This document shows, piece by piece, positions 1 through 11,581 of a stretch of DNA of 64,000 nt; positions within the stretch are counted from its first letter, which is position 1, and each line of letters starts with the position of its first letter. The notes beneath the pieces are model-generated. The model was not told where the DNA came from and did not search any database. It worked only from the letters and a program-made list of their open reading frames with translations. The stretch is from positions 22,294,001 through 22,358,000 of the forward strand of contig NC_135253.1 in the NCBI RefSeq assembly GCF_964204865.1. Reading direction: 5' to 3'. The position numbers and the translations under genes were made by a program. This stretch comes from Styela clava. Taxonomy: Eukaryota > Chordata > Ascidiacea > Stolidobranchia > Styelidae.

Positions 1-760
1 GCTGAATGAACTCGCTTATTAACCCTTGACCCCAGAAGATTTATTCCTAAATATGCTTGCAATTTTGTATGCTTATATTGTGAATTTTCTCATAAATTCG
101 CAATTATAAACTAGTTTTCATATTTTAAACACTTTTTCAATTCAAAATAAATAATCACTTGTCATTTGAAGATAATGATAGCTGAGTGTTGTCCCATCTA
201 GTCTACCAAATCTGGGAACAATTCTCGATTATCGCAACTGAATTAAAACTCCATAAAAAATTATGTAATATTTTTTTAACTTCTTGTAGTCAAGTATTCT
301 AAATAATTTTGTCATTTCTTGCAACTTTGGATAATGGGTTAGTTTTGCTATTGTACTCCGACCACCACCAGCTTATTACCTCTTCATCCCCATCTCGCGG
401 TTCTGTTTTGGTACTCTTTATTGTCATGACGAAGAGACGCTGCAGCTTTGAATTTTGAATTCAGGAATATTCATGTCGCTTTGTTCAATACTGCTTCCTA
501 TCGCCGTGTGTTTGATGTAAGATTGTTACATAGACAGGTAGCTATTTATTTATCGGAAATAAAGATAAAAACGTCATACTTCAGTTTTTGCTGCAGAAAC
601 GATAAGCTTATAATAGTTACTGTATATTTTTTAGAAGTCTGAGCTCTGTCAATACAGACCAGCAGCCGTATTACCGGTACTGTATTAGAATAGGGATACC
701 GGTAGTGTTATTATATTTATCCTGTGATGAACCTTAGAAGAACCTTAAGAACTTTGAACT
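1..760. other. Intergenic, no gene recognised
   Basis: AT-rich sequence with no recognisable coding exon. The one open frame here (448-642, 64 codons) has no domain-like features and no splice context. A short hAT-like element begins at 761. Confidence 0.5.
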
Positions 761-919
761 AGGGGTGGGCAATTGCTTGTTGCTAAGTGGGCCGGTTCCA
801 GATAATAGACTTGCTTGGTGACCGGAGGCTCAATATGAAACTGAGCAGCAGGCATAAGTGGGCCGGATGAAACACTCAGGAGTGCTGGATTGGGGCCACA
901 GGCTGTAATTTGCCCACTC
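761..919. mobile_element. Short hAT-like non-autonomous element
   Basis: The ends are imperfect inverted repeats: AGGGGTGGGCAA on the left and TTTGCCCACTC on the right. The same 8 bases, TTTGAACT, flank it at 753-760 and 920-927. An 8-bp target duplication is characteristic of the hAT superfamily. The 159-bp interior has no coding capacity. Confidence 0.6.
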
Positions 920-1011
920 TTTGAACTTTCTTATCTATTTCAGTATTTCTTCTCGTTTGAAATGAGCTTGAAAATTCTCATCCTTCTCACATCCAGAGTA
1001 CCAGGATTTTT

Positions 1012-1456
1012 CGGGTCTCATGTAGTTTCGTACCCAACGTTACTTCTAGTTGGCGTAGCATAACAATTTTTTTATGTGTCAATCCTAACCCCCACCTGAC
1101 TACACAATCCAAAAATTATGTCACTACGACGTAATAGAGCCCTTCAAACTATGCGAACTGTCATCCAAGATGCGCAGATGAGAACCCGAAATCGAACAGT
1201 AATTTCTCTCGTTTTCTCGTCGCAACGATCCCGATAGGAGAGAGATTGCTGACGTTAGTCAGTTTTTTATCGTCGGCGCGGATGCCATTTCAGGCGATCG
1301 TACGAGTATTTGGCAAGCTCTATGACGTGATTGTGACGTTGTAGTGACGAAATTTTTGGAAGGCGTAGTCACGTGAGGGTTAGGATTGGCATGTCAAAAG
1401 ATTATTATGCTACGCCTACTAGAAGTACGTTAGGTACGAAACTACACGAGACTCGT
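1012..1456. mobile_element. Long terminal-inverted-repeat element upstream of PIH1D2
   Basis: About 1012-1070 (CGGGTCTCATGTAGTTTCG onward, through TAGTTGGCGTAGCATAA) is repeated inverted at about 1400-1456 (TTATGCTACGCCTACTAG ... CGAAACTACACGAGACTCG). The similarity continues inward as a mirrored 'CCTAACCC...' and 'GGGTTAGG' pair. This gives a foldback element of about 445 bp with long arms. It ends only about 95 bp before the PIH1D2 start codon, so it lies in or next to that promoter. No transposase is encoded. Confidence 0.65.
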
Positions 1457-1550
1457 TTTTTCTTAATTTGAATTTTTTCATGCTCCCGATACCAACTTTC
1501 AATATCGTGCATTTTAGTTACAGAAATATTATTAAAATCACTAGAACAAT

Positions 1551-4500
1551 ATGGATTCTAAAGAGATGAAAAATCAAGCTGAATATATTTGGAATCGACT
1601 GGATGACTTGGCGAAGAATGACCCTGATGCGTATAAAAAATTTATTGAAAAACAAATGGAGGAACAGAAAATATTTACGTCGTCTCCTGAACCAAGGATT
1701 TGTTTACAGACAAAAGCTCTTGTGAGTATGAAAGCAAAATATATTGTATAACAAAACTGTAAGACAAAACATTATTAGAATATTTTTCTTTTTGAAAAGA
1801 CGATAACGTGGCTTTATTTGAAACTATCTTGTTTAAGTTTTAAGGGCATAATACATTTGATAGTTAGCTAGTTGAATATTCCAGATGTATGGTCAGCGAA
1901 TTTGTAACCGACCATTGAATACCTGAACCATTATTTACTACCCACTTTGTGTCAGAATTTTTGGTTTTAATTGTAGGTCCATTTAGTTGACAAAAGTTTA
2001 CTCGTTTTAGTCTTGTCTCCGTACTCCTGTTTGACAAATTTTTTTTATCTTAGACCAGTGGTTCTCAACCTTTTTTCTTTCGTGGCCCACTTTCGTTGCA
2101 AGAAAATTCTGTGACCCACTAACTTTCTCATGCAAGGGAAAAACTACAAGAAAAACAAGACTAATTTTGCCAAAATAAATACTTTCACTTTAATGATTAG
2201 AATGAAAAGCAGCAGCATCATTCATTGCTACTACAATAAAAATTTGACTATAATGACACAAATGAAACCAAACTTTCCAATAATAATAGTAATTTTTGAT
2301 AGGCTTGTGGCCCACTTGAAAAGACTCTATGGCCCAGCAGTGGGCCATGGCCCACAGGTTGAGAACCAGTGTCTTAGACTCTAGATCCCAATCCCAAGTT
2401 AAGACTCCTGCTCTCAAATCTAAGAAAACCAAATTTTGAATACGAAAACTTGAGCATAAGTGAGCCTTCTTTAGTAGACTGTTAAAAAGAAGGCTTGGTC
2501 CACTCAATTTTTTCAAGTTTCTGTAGCTCAGACTCTTTATACCAGGGCTTTCCAAGCTTTTTTCAGGACGACCCCAAACACACAACTTTCAAGTGTCCAG
2601 TGCGACCCCAAGTCAATATATATATATTTTTCATGAAACTTTAGAAGAGCTTCTTTTACTGGACTTTTGAGTTTGGTCATGTGGTGGTATTAAGTAAAAT
2701 AAGCAACTACATTTTTTGTAGCATATGCATAGAGCGATGCCTATGGGCCTGTTTTACATTAATTAAGCCATGCTACAAACTGCTAAATTCAACATGGTTT
2801 GTCAAATCTTAGATGATTTGTACATCCATCCTCTACCATACCTCAGCGACTCCACCGACCCCATGACCTGATTGCGACCCTCCCCAAATATCACTCCGAC
2901 CCAATTTGAGGTCGCGACCCCTGGTTTGGGAACCCCTGCTTTATACCAAAATATTTGTTAGTTATACTTCAGTTCCAACTGTTGACTCTGAGGAGTTCAA
3001 AATGATGATTTTGGCTTTGATGTAAAGTAGAAAATGCCAAACTTAGATCACAAACTTTTTATCCCCAGTGCCCTGCTATTCAGAGTTCCAATAGAGCAGT
3101 GGTTCCCAGTCGGGGAACCCTTCTCCCCCTCTTCCTCGTTTCATTGCTTAATAACAAAATCATTACGTCACTTCAAAAATAGCAAACTTCCACAAATCAA
3201 ACTGATATTCAAATATTTGAAAAGCTAAAATTTTGAAAACAGTAATTCTAATTCCTCTGGACATATTTTCGTATTTGTACAGATATAATAAACCTTTTTC
3301 AGCTACCCCTCCCCCCTCACACCCACTAATACCAAGAAAACTTTTATAGTAACAAAAATCTAATGGGTTAGGATTGGAATCATGAATGCATTGACAAAGA
3401 TAAATGGACCCATTAAAACAAAATACTTTTATCAGTGCGTTTTTTTCTCTGCATTTTTGATGCCCTGCTTTGGATTTAGAACATTTAAAGATAGATTTTT
3501 GAGTGTTCATGCATTATCGCTTAGGTATATGAAGTTGTGGATATGATGGCCTATTGCAGCGGATCCTAACTGAGGGCCTGTGGCCCTATATTACAAGAAA
3601 ACTCGCTGTTTTTCCTATTTTCATTGCTTGGTAAGGTTATTTCACAGGGTGTTTTCACTTTGTTGAGCATGAATTGTTTGAGCATAACGAGATTTGGAAT
3701 CTACAAACCAAAATATCACTATAAATAGAACTGAAATGATGAGCAGGAGGCCATGAGTGAGGGCCATGAGCCATAAAAGATTGGGAACCACTGCATTAGA
3801 GTTTTGCATCATAAATCAGATTTTAAAATAATTTAAAATGATGTAATTTTTTTTTTGAAGGGAAATGAATCAGAAATTGTTTTCATTAATATCTGTGCAT
3901 GGAAGAAGATTCCTTATCCTGAAACTGAAGATGAACCTGTCAAATTATTTGCTGGAATGAAAACATCTAAGAAGTTGAAAAACGGTGTGTACTTTAGGGA
4001 GGTCCAAATTAAATTAAATACTGAATGTCATTAGATGTGAATAGAGCAGGGGTGAGCAATGTTTTTTGACCTGGTGCCAAAAATTTTGCCCATCTAGACT
4101 GCCGGGCCATATGTAAGTGTGTGTAAAACGTTACAATTATGAACAATATTTACAGTGTTACAAGAGCAAAAGTGAAATACAATAGGCCTCGTGCCAAGTC
4201 TAAATGTAATCGCAATCTCGACAAATTCCTTGAGGTATTTATTGCTAAAACATCAAAATTTATTTTAAATTTGGTTGTGGTAGCATCAGGCGGGCCAGAT
4301 TGAATTACCCAAGGGGTCGTAGTTTGCCCATGTTAGGATGTTTCAAGAGTAATCAGTCAGTAATTAATTTTTTCACAGGCCGAAAATATACATTTAGATT
4401 TCAGTGTGAGGGAGGGAGACGCGACAGACCAGTGATGGCTATCAAGCAGCATTACCTATAGGGGGGAATGTCAAAATTTTATTTGAATATATAAATATAG

Positions 4501-7500
4501 GTGTTCTCTAAACTGGCATTCAATCATAATTCGAAGCAATATTCGCCCCATAGTATTTTAATAATAATAAAATATGAATGATAAAACCTACTTTCAACTT
4601 ACTATCTGTTAAATCGGTAAGTATGTTGATAGGTATTTGTATGTCTGTATGTATGTCTGTTAGATGCACGCGATATCTCACGAAAGCGAGATTGAATCTG
4701 CTCCAGATTTTGCATGTGCATTCATCTTATCTCGGACCAGAAGCCTATTGATTTTGGGCGAATCAATCAATCAATTATTGATCAAATCAGTTATCAATCA
4801 ATTATTGATATAGTGATCTAGATTTTTGTAAAGCGAGAGAATTTTGAGACCCGCCGAGTGTGTGTGTGCGATGCGCAGTGCGCAAGTTACAAGAGCGGAT
4901 GAATCGAAACTGCAGTTTCTGTTTTGGGGGATCCCCTAACTATCGATCGATAAGTCTTCGGTTTCCAACCGATATTCTCGTTTGTAGCTTATTGTTAGCT
5001 AGTAATTTTTTGCGGTTGCCGCGAGACTTGACGAATTCTAAAAAAGGGCGCAGCTTAAATAGTTTGAGAATCCCTGTTATAACAGATGAGTATCGGGATT
5101 CTTTCCCTAAAATTTATCACATTGTTTCTATATATTTAGGACAAACGGAAACTGTTCTTCCTGTAGCAATAAATGATAAATTATACGAAGAATGTACCGA
5201 TACAGATCTGAATAAAAATGCTTTATTCGGATTAATTTTGAACTTGACTGAAGATACGTTAAAGGTATTGAAATCTCTCTGAATTCAAAAGTTATTTTAT
5301 TCATGTTTCCATCTATCCATATCCAGTAAGAATACTATGAAAAAAAAAGGGTGACAAGCAACTTCTGGTGTGTTAAGAGCTATAGGTAGGTTTTCATATG
5401 CTCAAACCAAGGTCCTCAGCTAAAAGCGAACAAAGGCCTGTTAGAGAAATATGGCAAGTGACGACTAACTCATTAAAAAGAGAAATATATAGTTTTCAAA
5501 ATGTAAGTTTGGTCAAACCTGTGCTCTGAGTTCCCAACTGAGAGAAAAAGAACAGCTTCTGCTAGGATAGTATTTCAACTGAATAGTGACATGTTAGGAA
5601 CAATTTTTCTTAAACTAAAACTCTTAACTCCATATCCGACATAGGATCATATGAAATCGGTATGGATTAGCTGATTATCTCCGCGTTGTTGCTCATCGTG
5701 CTAAGCGTTAGGGATGCGCTCGCCACCGCACCTCTGATTACTCTGCGTGGTTCTCAGGTCCAAATCCCATGCAGGGTTAATTATGTTCGAGAGGATTGCT
5801 GGACTCTTCGCTGCCGTAGGGTGGTTCACGTAGCCGCTGGTCGGTTGCTGGTTCCTCCATCATCAAGTTCATGCATATGAAAACAAATAACTGGCCAACT
5901 AATCCTGTACCTGACATAGACTGGTAACCGAACAAGAGGCCGTGGTTCGCCATATGATTAAGCCGTCTTGTCAACTTTCCTCTCCTTCAGGATAAATATG
6001 TAAATCCTACTCATTTCTCAGACGAAAATCTCAAGGGACTACAGAAATTACAAAGAGCTTTATAAAGGGGATTTACCGGCTGATCCAAGGACTTTATTTA
6101 TCACGAACTCCCAAATCCAAAATGAAAAAGACATTTTACAAATGGCCCAAACGGTCAACTCTCCTGAAGATCTTCTAAAAAAATTATCGATGAATGAAAA
6201 AACTGAAAATGGACTCGATACTGCAAAAATTGACACAAAATTTGAAATGGATGAATTATTAGGGAAAAGGGATGAAAAGAAAAGCAAGAATAAGAAGGAT
6301 CTGATACAAGAAATTAAAGAAACTAACACAGGTAGATTTTAATTGAATTTGCTCAAAAGAAGATCACATAGTCCCACTTAGCAGTAGCGGTGAGCGATAT
6401 CAAATATTTCTCTTCGAATTGAATAATTCCCAAAAAGAAAGCAAAAAACATCGCCAAGACAATGGTTTTTTGAATCTGTTTTACTGTTTGTTAATGAAAA
6501 CTGCGGGAGAATACGCGAGTGATCGTGTGGTGGGTCATTCGGATACATAGCAACTTCTCACAACTTTAGACCAGTGGTCCGCAACCACCGGGCCGCGACC
6601 CATCGCCGGTCTGTGGAAAGGTCACTACCGGTCCGCAAAAAGATGTCATGAAAACGTACAATGCCATTGTTATCTTTATGTGAGGTTGGGTTTTTAAAAT
6701 GACAAATACAAAAACGAAATATCGAAGTGGGTTTAACGAAAAAAATACGTTACGTGAATAGTATCACCTTTGTTTTTGATTTCAACATAAATTCTCTAGG
6801 GCATATAATTTATCACATTAGATTAGTTCGTTTGTATAAAGGTGGTCCGCCAAAAAAAGGTTGCCGACCACTGCTTTAGAACCCAATGGCTCTTAAAAAC
6901 ACTCGTTTTATGGCTTCCGACCGGCGCACTAGCGGTTACGAACTAACTTGGCAATTAGAAATTTTAGAATCCTCGCCCCCCCTCCTCCTCCCCCTTAAAA
7001 ATTTCTGGGTACTCCCTGTGATTGGACATTGACAAGTTGGTTAGAAAATGCAATAGATGTTAATCTATTCAATTCTATTTATTACACCCGCGCGCGGCAA
7101 GGTAGTGGCCATGGGATTCTAATCGAGATGTAACCTGTAATTGCATTTACTTAATCTAACACCTTAACCCGTGGGCCACATTTACCCAGTGTATCCGCAA
7201 GGCGCCATTGTCATGGGCGCAAAAACGACTAAAGTTTTTCGTAAAATGTTTTAATATTCCTGTTGAAAACAATTAACACTCATAGTTTTACTCAAATAAT
7301 AACATATCTCAATTCAACAGCAGCCGTTAAAATTGTCAACCAACGATAAGGGGCTTCGCCATGGGTGTCATTTTACGTAGATACGATACTGCATTTACCT
7401 AACAAACTTCATGTACAGACTTCTCTCATCTGCCGAGACCAGAGCACACACTGACAGAGATGCCAAAGTACAATGAAAGACCGGCAAAGTTTGTCTTGAA

Positions 7501-8264
7501 GATTAAGTTACCTACAGTATCCAGTGTTGCAGAATGTGATTTGAATATATCAGAGGTAACAGTAGCTAGCTAATGTTGTTAGAATGGGATTTACATATTT
7601 ATTCTGAGGAAGAGGAAAGCCGATAAGACAACTCAATCATATGGCGAACTACGGCCTCTTGTCCAGTTATCAGTCCATGTCGGGTATGGGATTACCCAGT
7701 CATATGTTTTGGATGCATGGACTTGATGGTGGAGGGAGCCATAACCGACCAGCGGTTACGTGAACCACCCTACGACGGTGAGGAGTTCGCCAATCCCCTC
7801 GCACATAACTATCAGGGGATTTGAACCCACACAGGTCAGAGGTGCTTCACGCTTAGCAAGCACGATTCGTCACACTGCCGAGCTGAAAACCTTAGCAATA
7901 ATGGTAATTTTGATTGAAAATAGTATCATCAAGTTTCTTTTTGTGTACATTTTTCTTCCACTTTTTTTTTTTGACCCGTTTTAAATCTTGGTGTCAGTGA
8001 TTTCTGATGACCAGATCTGGATCTTTGCGACCTCTATTCTCGGTAATTGCGATGATATACCTGTTTGTCTGAATTTACTGTGATTTTTTGCATGACAAAG
8101 TATAATTGGAATTTTTTTTCTTAATTTAGGAATCAGTGGAACTCATTGTAGAAGATAAATACTATTTTACTTTGACATTTCCGTCAGCAATATCAGAAGA
8201 TGACGCTTCAGCTAAGTTTAATAAGAAAACGTCTTGTCTGACGTTGAATGTGCCATTGAAGTGA
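1551..8264 (+). CDS. PIH1D2: PIH1 domain-containing protein 2-like, six exons
   Basis: Exons read as 1551-1721, 3861-3984, 5026-5264, 6022-6331, 7419-7555 and 8130-8264. All junctions are GT/AG and the phases close to 371 codons plus TGA. The N-terminus (residues 1-57: WNRLDDLAKNDPDAYKKF, PEPRICLQTKAL) resembles vertebrate PIH1D2. The PIH1 domain runs through exons 2-3 (VFINICAW; LRIPVITDEY; AINDKLYEE). Exon 4 carries a Lys-rich linker (about residues 179-282). Exons 5-6 encode a CS/p23-like C-terminal domain (FVLKIKLP, CDLNISE, KYYFTLTFP) ending VPLK. PIH1 proteins are HSP90/R2TP co-factors, and PIH1D2 is linked to assembly of axonemal dyneins; that role is family knowledge. The protein is about 55 residues longer than I recall for the human one, mostly in the exon 4 linker. 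The exon 3 acceptor is the least certain junction. Introns hold a hAT-like element, a MITE, two tRNA-type SINEs and other repeats. Confidence 0.85.
2056..2371. mobile_element. hAT-like non-autonomous element (CAGTGGTTCTCAACC ends)
   Basis: Lies in PIH1D2 intron 1. Terminal inverted repeats are CAGTGGTTCTCAACC and GGTTGAGAACCAGTG. An exact 8-bp target duplication, TCTTAGAC, lies at 2048-2055 and 2372-2379. The interior is non-coding, with 'GGCCCA' motifs near both ends. A diverged relative lies at about 14737-15042. Confidence 0.75.
2543..2938. mobile_element. hAT-like non-autonomous element (CAGGGCTTTCCAA ends)
   Basis: Lies in PIH1D2 intron 1. The left end is CAGGGCTTTCCAA and the right end TTTGGGAACCCCTG, an imperfect inverted pair. 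The 8-bp sequence CTTTATAC occurs on both sides (2535-2542 and 2939-2946), exactly as expected of a hAT insertion. The 396-bp interior is non-coding. Confidence 0.75.
3097..3793. mobile_element. hAT-like non-autonomous element
   Basis: Lies in PIH1D2 intron 1. It begins CAGTGGTTCCCA and ends TGGGAACCACTG, a 12-bp perfect inverted pair. Flanks CAATAGAG and CATTAGAG differ at one position, consistent with an aged 8-bp target duplication. No transposase is visible in the ~700-bp interior. Confidence 0.65.
4045..4340. mobile_element. Degenerate hAT-like element
   Basis: Lies in PIH1D2 intron 2. Starts CAGGGGTGAGCAA and ends near CGTAGTTTGCCCATG, with 'GGGCCA' and 'GGGCCAGATT' blocks near the ends. 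This is the layout of the other CAGGGG-type elements in the window. I could not define a target duplication. Confidence 0.4.
4611..4978 (+). repeat. Interspersed MITE-like family, long subtype
   Basis: Shares its left part (GGTAAGTATGTTGATAGGTA; ATGCACGCGATATCTCACG) and its right end (ATCGATAAGTCTTCGG...CCGATATTCT) with copies at 18132-18419, 20631-23059 (interrupted), 23558-23912 and 26820-27105. This copy and 23558-23912 share an inner block (TGTGTGTGTGCGATGCGCAG) missing from the others. The right end carries a small hairpin (TCGGT...ACCGA). It sits about 47 bp upstream of the inferred acceptor of PIH1D2 exon 3. Confidence 0.7.
5685..6012 (+). mobile_element. tRNA-derived SINE, near full length
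   Basis: Lies in PIH1D2 intron 3. The head (about 5690-5775) has a tRNA-like layout ending in a B-box-like GGTCCAAATCCC. The body follows (GGGTGGTTCACGTAGCCGCTGG; GAGGCCGTGGTTCGCCATATG). The tail GGATAAATATGTAAATCCTA is shared with other copies. Related copies lie at 7596-7880 and 9738-9935 (minus), 15333-15470, 31717-31905 and 36725-36890 (plus), and 44068-44275 (minus). Its 3' end stops about 10 bp before PIH1D2 exon 4. Confidence 0.7.
6572..6873. mobile_element. hAT-like non-autonomous element
   Basis: Lies in PIH1D2 intron 4. Ends are CAGTGGTCCGCAACC and GGTTGCCGACCACTG. Flanking octamers CTTTAGAC and CTTTAGAA match at seven of eight positions. GC-rich ends and an AT-rich core, no coding capacity. 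Confidence 0.7.
7596..7880 (-). mobile_element. tRNA-derived SINE, minus strand
   Basis: Lies in PIH1D2 intron 5. Read on the minus strand it has a tRNA-like head with a B box GGTTCAAATCC (complement of 7817-7827). The shared body follows (GGGTGGTTCACGTAACCGCT) and it ends near CCGATAAG...TCTTATCGG-type sequence. It belongs to the same family as 5685-6012 and preserves the tRNA-like head best. Confidence 0.7.
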
Positions 8265-8800
8265 ATATTGAGACTTTATGCTATTTGAGTTTCTTTAGAA
8301 GTTCGACTTTTTTATCACCATTACCGAAAGTCTAAAATTTCGACCTCAACTTGGTGAAATTCAGAATTTAGACGATGACTCAGACTTTTGACGATAACAC
8401 TGTGGAAAATATTACCAAGTCAAAATTTGATAAGAAAACGTATTGTCTGGCTTTGAGTGTTCCTTTGAAGTGAATATTGAGATTCTATTTCTGTAGAGAA
8501 GTTTACACTTTTATATCACCATTCAAAGTCAAAAAATTTGGCCCCAACTCGGGGAAATTCAGAACAGCTCTATATACCTGTCCTCTACACTCAATATATG
8601 TCAGAGTCTGTGGTTGATGAACGTGGAAAATACTCTTCGAGTTTAATTTAAGCAAAATCTGATAAGAAAATGTCTTGTCTGGCTTTGAATGTTCCTCCAA
8701 AGTGAATATCGAGACTCTATTTCTGTTGAAAAGTTTGACTTTTTCATCACCATTCAAACCCAAAAAATTTTGGCCCAACTCAGGGAAATTTAGAATGACT
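8221..8800 (+). repeat. Tandem triplication of the PIH1D2 3' end
   Basis: The last coding bases and following 3' flank occur three times. The anchor ATAAGAAAACGTCTTGTCTG starts at 8221 and recurs, diverged, at 8430 and 8662 (spacings 209 and 232 bp). Each copy continues through the equivalent of the stop codon (AAGTGAATAT). About 90 bp later each has a second conserved block, of the form ATCACCATT...CCAACT...GAAATT. Copies 2 and 3 are non-coding in the gene model. They would only matter if an alternative 3' exon used them, for which there is no evidence. Confidence 0.75.
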
Positions 8801-10630
8801 TCGTCTCCACACACCAGTGCTTCCCTACCTTTTTCAGTTTGCGACCAACTTTTATTGCCATCTTCTCTGTGCAAACCACAATGAAATGTTAATCCCATGC
8901 CATTTCCTTTAATGCAAAACATGATCTTGCAAATTGGATATTATTAAATCAAGTCTGAAAAATGCCGAATTCATCAAGTCATTTTTTTTTTTTTGGTTGG
9001 GCCATCTCATCATCCAGCTGATTAAAGTTATTTATGAAGTGTATAAGTGTGTGTATATCAATTTAAATGCCTCATAAGTCTATGAATGATCTTCAAAAAA
9101 TTTCCTCTCAAGCTTTATCTAAATGTTTATAATTTATGACGATCATGGGAGTAATGAAAAATCGGGATGGTGAATTCTTCGATCGATATATAGCAAGCAA
9201 TTAATGCAATGAGAGAAAAATGTATTATTCTGTCCCTGGTCTGCATAACAATTTCACCTAGTTGACTTTCTCTTTTATGTTTTATCCTGTGATATATTTG
9301 CTCTATGCATAGTATATAATGTTGGGATATTTTGTAACAAATTTTATTTTTTACTATTTTGTTCCTTGAAAATAATTTTATTCAACTAGTATGAAAGTTA
9401 TAAATTATTCTGCGAGTCTTATCAACAGATTAAGCTATATTTTTTTAAGTTCTATCAATACATATCTATCCCAGTCGTGGAGTTACAAAAGTCGTAGACA
9501 TGACAGGTAAATTTTTCAGTTCAAAAGCTCTAGTCCTAGGTTTCTCCAACTGCTGCACTGGGCCTTCATCCCCACTAAGAGTCCATGGAGCAGTTCCATA
9601 GGGCCATGAGAAAAAGGGTTTAATGCGATTACTACATTAATTTATATCAATAACCAGAGTGTTGTTCAATTCTTCAACTCGAATACATTTATGTTTTTAC
9701 ATTCGCTTATTGGCCTTCTAATATTAGGATTGGTACAGTAGGATAGGATACACATATTTATCATGGAAAGAGGAAAGCCGCCCCATGTCGGGTGTGGGAA
9801 TATTCATATATACGCTTTAGAATTTGTTAGCCAGTTTTCTATAGCATGAACTTGGCGATGGAGGAAGCCGCAACCAATCAGTGGCAAGTAGTTCCTCTCG
9901 CACATAACTATCCCTGCAACGATTTCGAATCCATTATTAAACATGGCAAGAAAAACAACTGGAGGAAACCTTGAAAGCAGCATTAGGTATTTAGCGGGCC
10001 ACAAACACATGATATTCCACAGTGATGTAAAGCCAGCCCAAACCCAACGTTTATCTCGATTTATTTTGTACTACAGTACTAGCAATTGAAGTGGTTAAGT
10101 CCGTACAGCTGGCCCGATGGGTGGTCCTGTGGTCTGTAGTTGGTTTATGCCTAGGTTGCTTGTTATTGTTTTCAAATTGAATATGTAGAATTCAGTTTCT
10201 GAATTGCGTTCAAATAATCTTAATCATCACTTTGAAAAACTCAACTAATAAACAACTGTTCTATCTAATTATTTTGGATCCTAAGTTCTTAAATATCCAG
10301 TCTGTCAATGCTAAGTCAAGATGCAGAGAAGTCTGAAAGTCAAAGGGTGGCACACTTGTACACTGTTGGTACTTTGACCACATCATTAATGAAATTGATT
10401 CTAAAAGTACCGTCAGGATGTTAAACTACACAACTTGAGATGACTGAAGCAAGATCACAGACAAACCAGATCCATTAGCTCATATTTTATTTTCTAACAC
10501 AATATTCGAATTTCTGATGACAAACAATTACATAGCACGAAATTTTCTCGAGTTCAATATCTTGGCTAAATTGTCCAAAATTCGTCAATTGCTTCGAAAA
10601 CTCACACGAGCCAATCTTGAAGTCACATCA
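8801..10630. other. Intergenic between PIH1D2 and RPL29, mostly repeats
   Basis: No gene recognised. It includes a rearranged partial copy of the tRNA-type SINE on the minus strand (about 9738-9935, with GGAAAGCCG and GATGGAGGAAGCCGCAACC pieces). The rest is AT-rich non-coding sequence. The two flanking genes are convergent. Confidence 0.5.
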
Positions 10631-10633
10631 AAG

Positions 10634-10639
10634 TTTATT
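10634..10639 (-). terminator. Candidate poly(A) signal of RPL29
   Basis: AATAAA on the minus strand overlaps the TAA stop codon of RPL29 (TTTATT on the plus strand). The overlap implies a very short 3' UTR, as is common for ribosomal protein mRNAs. Confidence 0.5.
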
Positions 10640-10820
10640 TTTCGGCTTTTACTTTTCCTGCTCCTTTTTTGTTGTGCTTCTTAGCAAACCTCATGTTTCT
10701 TAAAAACTTTGGACATACTCCTTTTAGGGAAGGGTATTTTTGTGAAGTTGGTCTTTTTATTCCATTCTTATGAGCTTTTCTTGACTGATTATGACTCGTA
10801 TGATTCTTCGACTTCGCCAT
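10635..10820 (-). CDS. RPL29: 60S ribosomal protein eL29 (RPL29)
   Basis: 61 residues starting [20 protein letters not shown], the hallmark N-terminus of eL29, then [30 protein letters not shown] and a Lys-rich tail. The frame is open nine codons further upstream, but family conservation puts the start at 10820. The length fits invertebrate eL29, which lacks the long mammalian tail. It is a component of the large ribosomal subunit and strongly basic. There is no intron in the coding region, so it could be a native compact gene or an intact retrocopy. A TOP-like motif 28 bases upstream and a close poly(A) signal favour a functional gene. Confidence 0.9.
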   Translation of the reverse strand: MAKSKNHTSHNQSRKAHKNGIKRPTSQKYPSLKGVCPKFLRNMRFAKKHNKKGAGKVKAEK

Positions 10821-10847
10821 GCTTCCAAACTCTCGAGTTACCAACAC

Positions 10848-10854
10848 GAAAAGG
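10848..10854 (-). promoter_or_regulatory. Candidate 5' TOP start of RPL29
   Basis: The minus strand reads CCTTTTC just upstream of RPL29. Ribosomal protein mRNAs typically begin with C followed by a pyrimidine run. Transcription starting at 10854 would give a 34-base 5' UTR. Assigned from the motif only. Confidence 0.4.
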
Positions 10855-11581
10855 ACCGATATATTACGTCACGAACCGGAGAACGGTTTTCTATCAAGTG
10901 TGACGGTTTCAGCTGAAATATAATGGATATATTCGATGTAGAAACAGTCAAAAACTCGAAAATTATTTCAAATTTTATTCTTGAAAAATAGCCATACCGT
11001 AGTTTATCAGTTACTAACCGCTTAGCAAGGTTCGTTTATATAAGTGATGTAAATTTGGACATGTTACGTGTGATGATGTAAAATGCAGAGAAGCAAAGAT
11101 ATTTAAATAACAAACAATATTATTACTTTGTTAATAAATGCCAATATATACAATACTGTAATTGAAAACACAGGTTGATTAACAATATGTTGCGTGTGTC
11201 AGTATACAGTATACAAGAACGGTCAAGGTTTTTGGCCCGTATGCTTTAGATTTTTCGAGCGCTCATACAGCAGATATCCACATGAAAAACGCCTCATGAA
11301 AGCTTTTATCGAATGCAATTATAAAATGAAATCTTTCCTAAAACAATTTCAGTTAGAGATTATCAATAACGAGTATATTGACATACTTCGTAATATTCAT
11401 TAATGAAATGCGATCGAAAGTTGTGAACGTTTCGTCGAAGATTGATCACGTGACTTTGCTTTTTTCCTTCACACGTCGCAAAGCATCGTTCGTCGCCATT
11501 TGCGTTTAGCTTTTCGCGAGCTGTTGTCATTTAAATAAGCGTATTAACTCTATTCATTAGTAGATTTAGAAGTTTATCGAG
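10855..11581. other. Divergent intergenic region between RPL29 and SF1
   Basis: The start codons of RPL29 (minus) and SF1 (plus) are about 760 bp apart, head to head. The stretch contains an E-box-like ATCACGTGAC at about 11446-11455 and GC-richer sequence near 11460-11520, plausible promoter of SF1. A 69-codon open frame at 11194-11403 has no recognisable family. Confidence 0.45.

Noticed and set aside
4860-5025. Upstream part of the open frame at 4860-5282 as PIH1D2 coding sequence
   Set aside because: 4860-4978 belongs to the dispersed MITE. Only the part after the acceptor near 5025 matches PIH1 proteins.
8503-8922. 139-codon minus-strand frame with internal repeats
   Set aside because: It runs antisense through the triplicated PIH1D2 3' end. 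The protein repeats follow from the DNA repeats and no family is recognisable.
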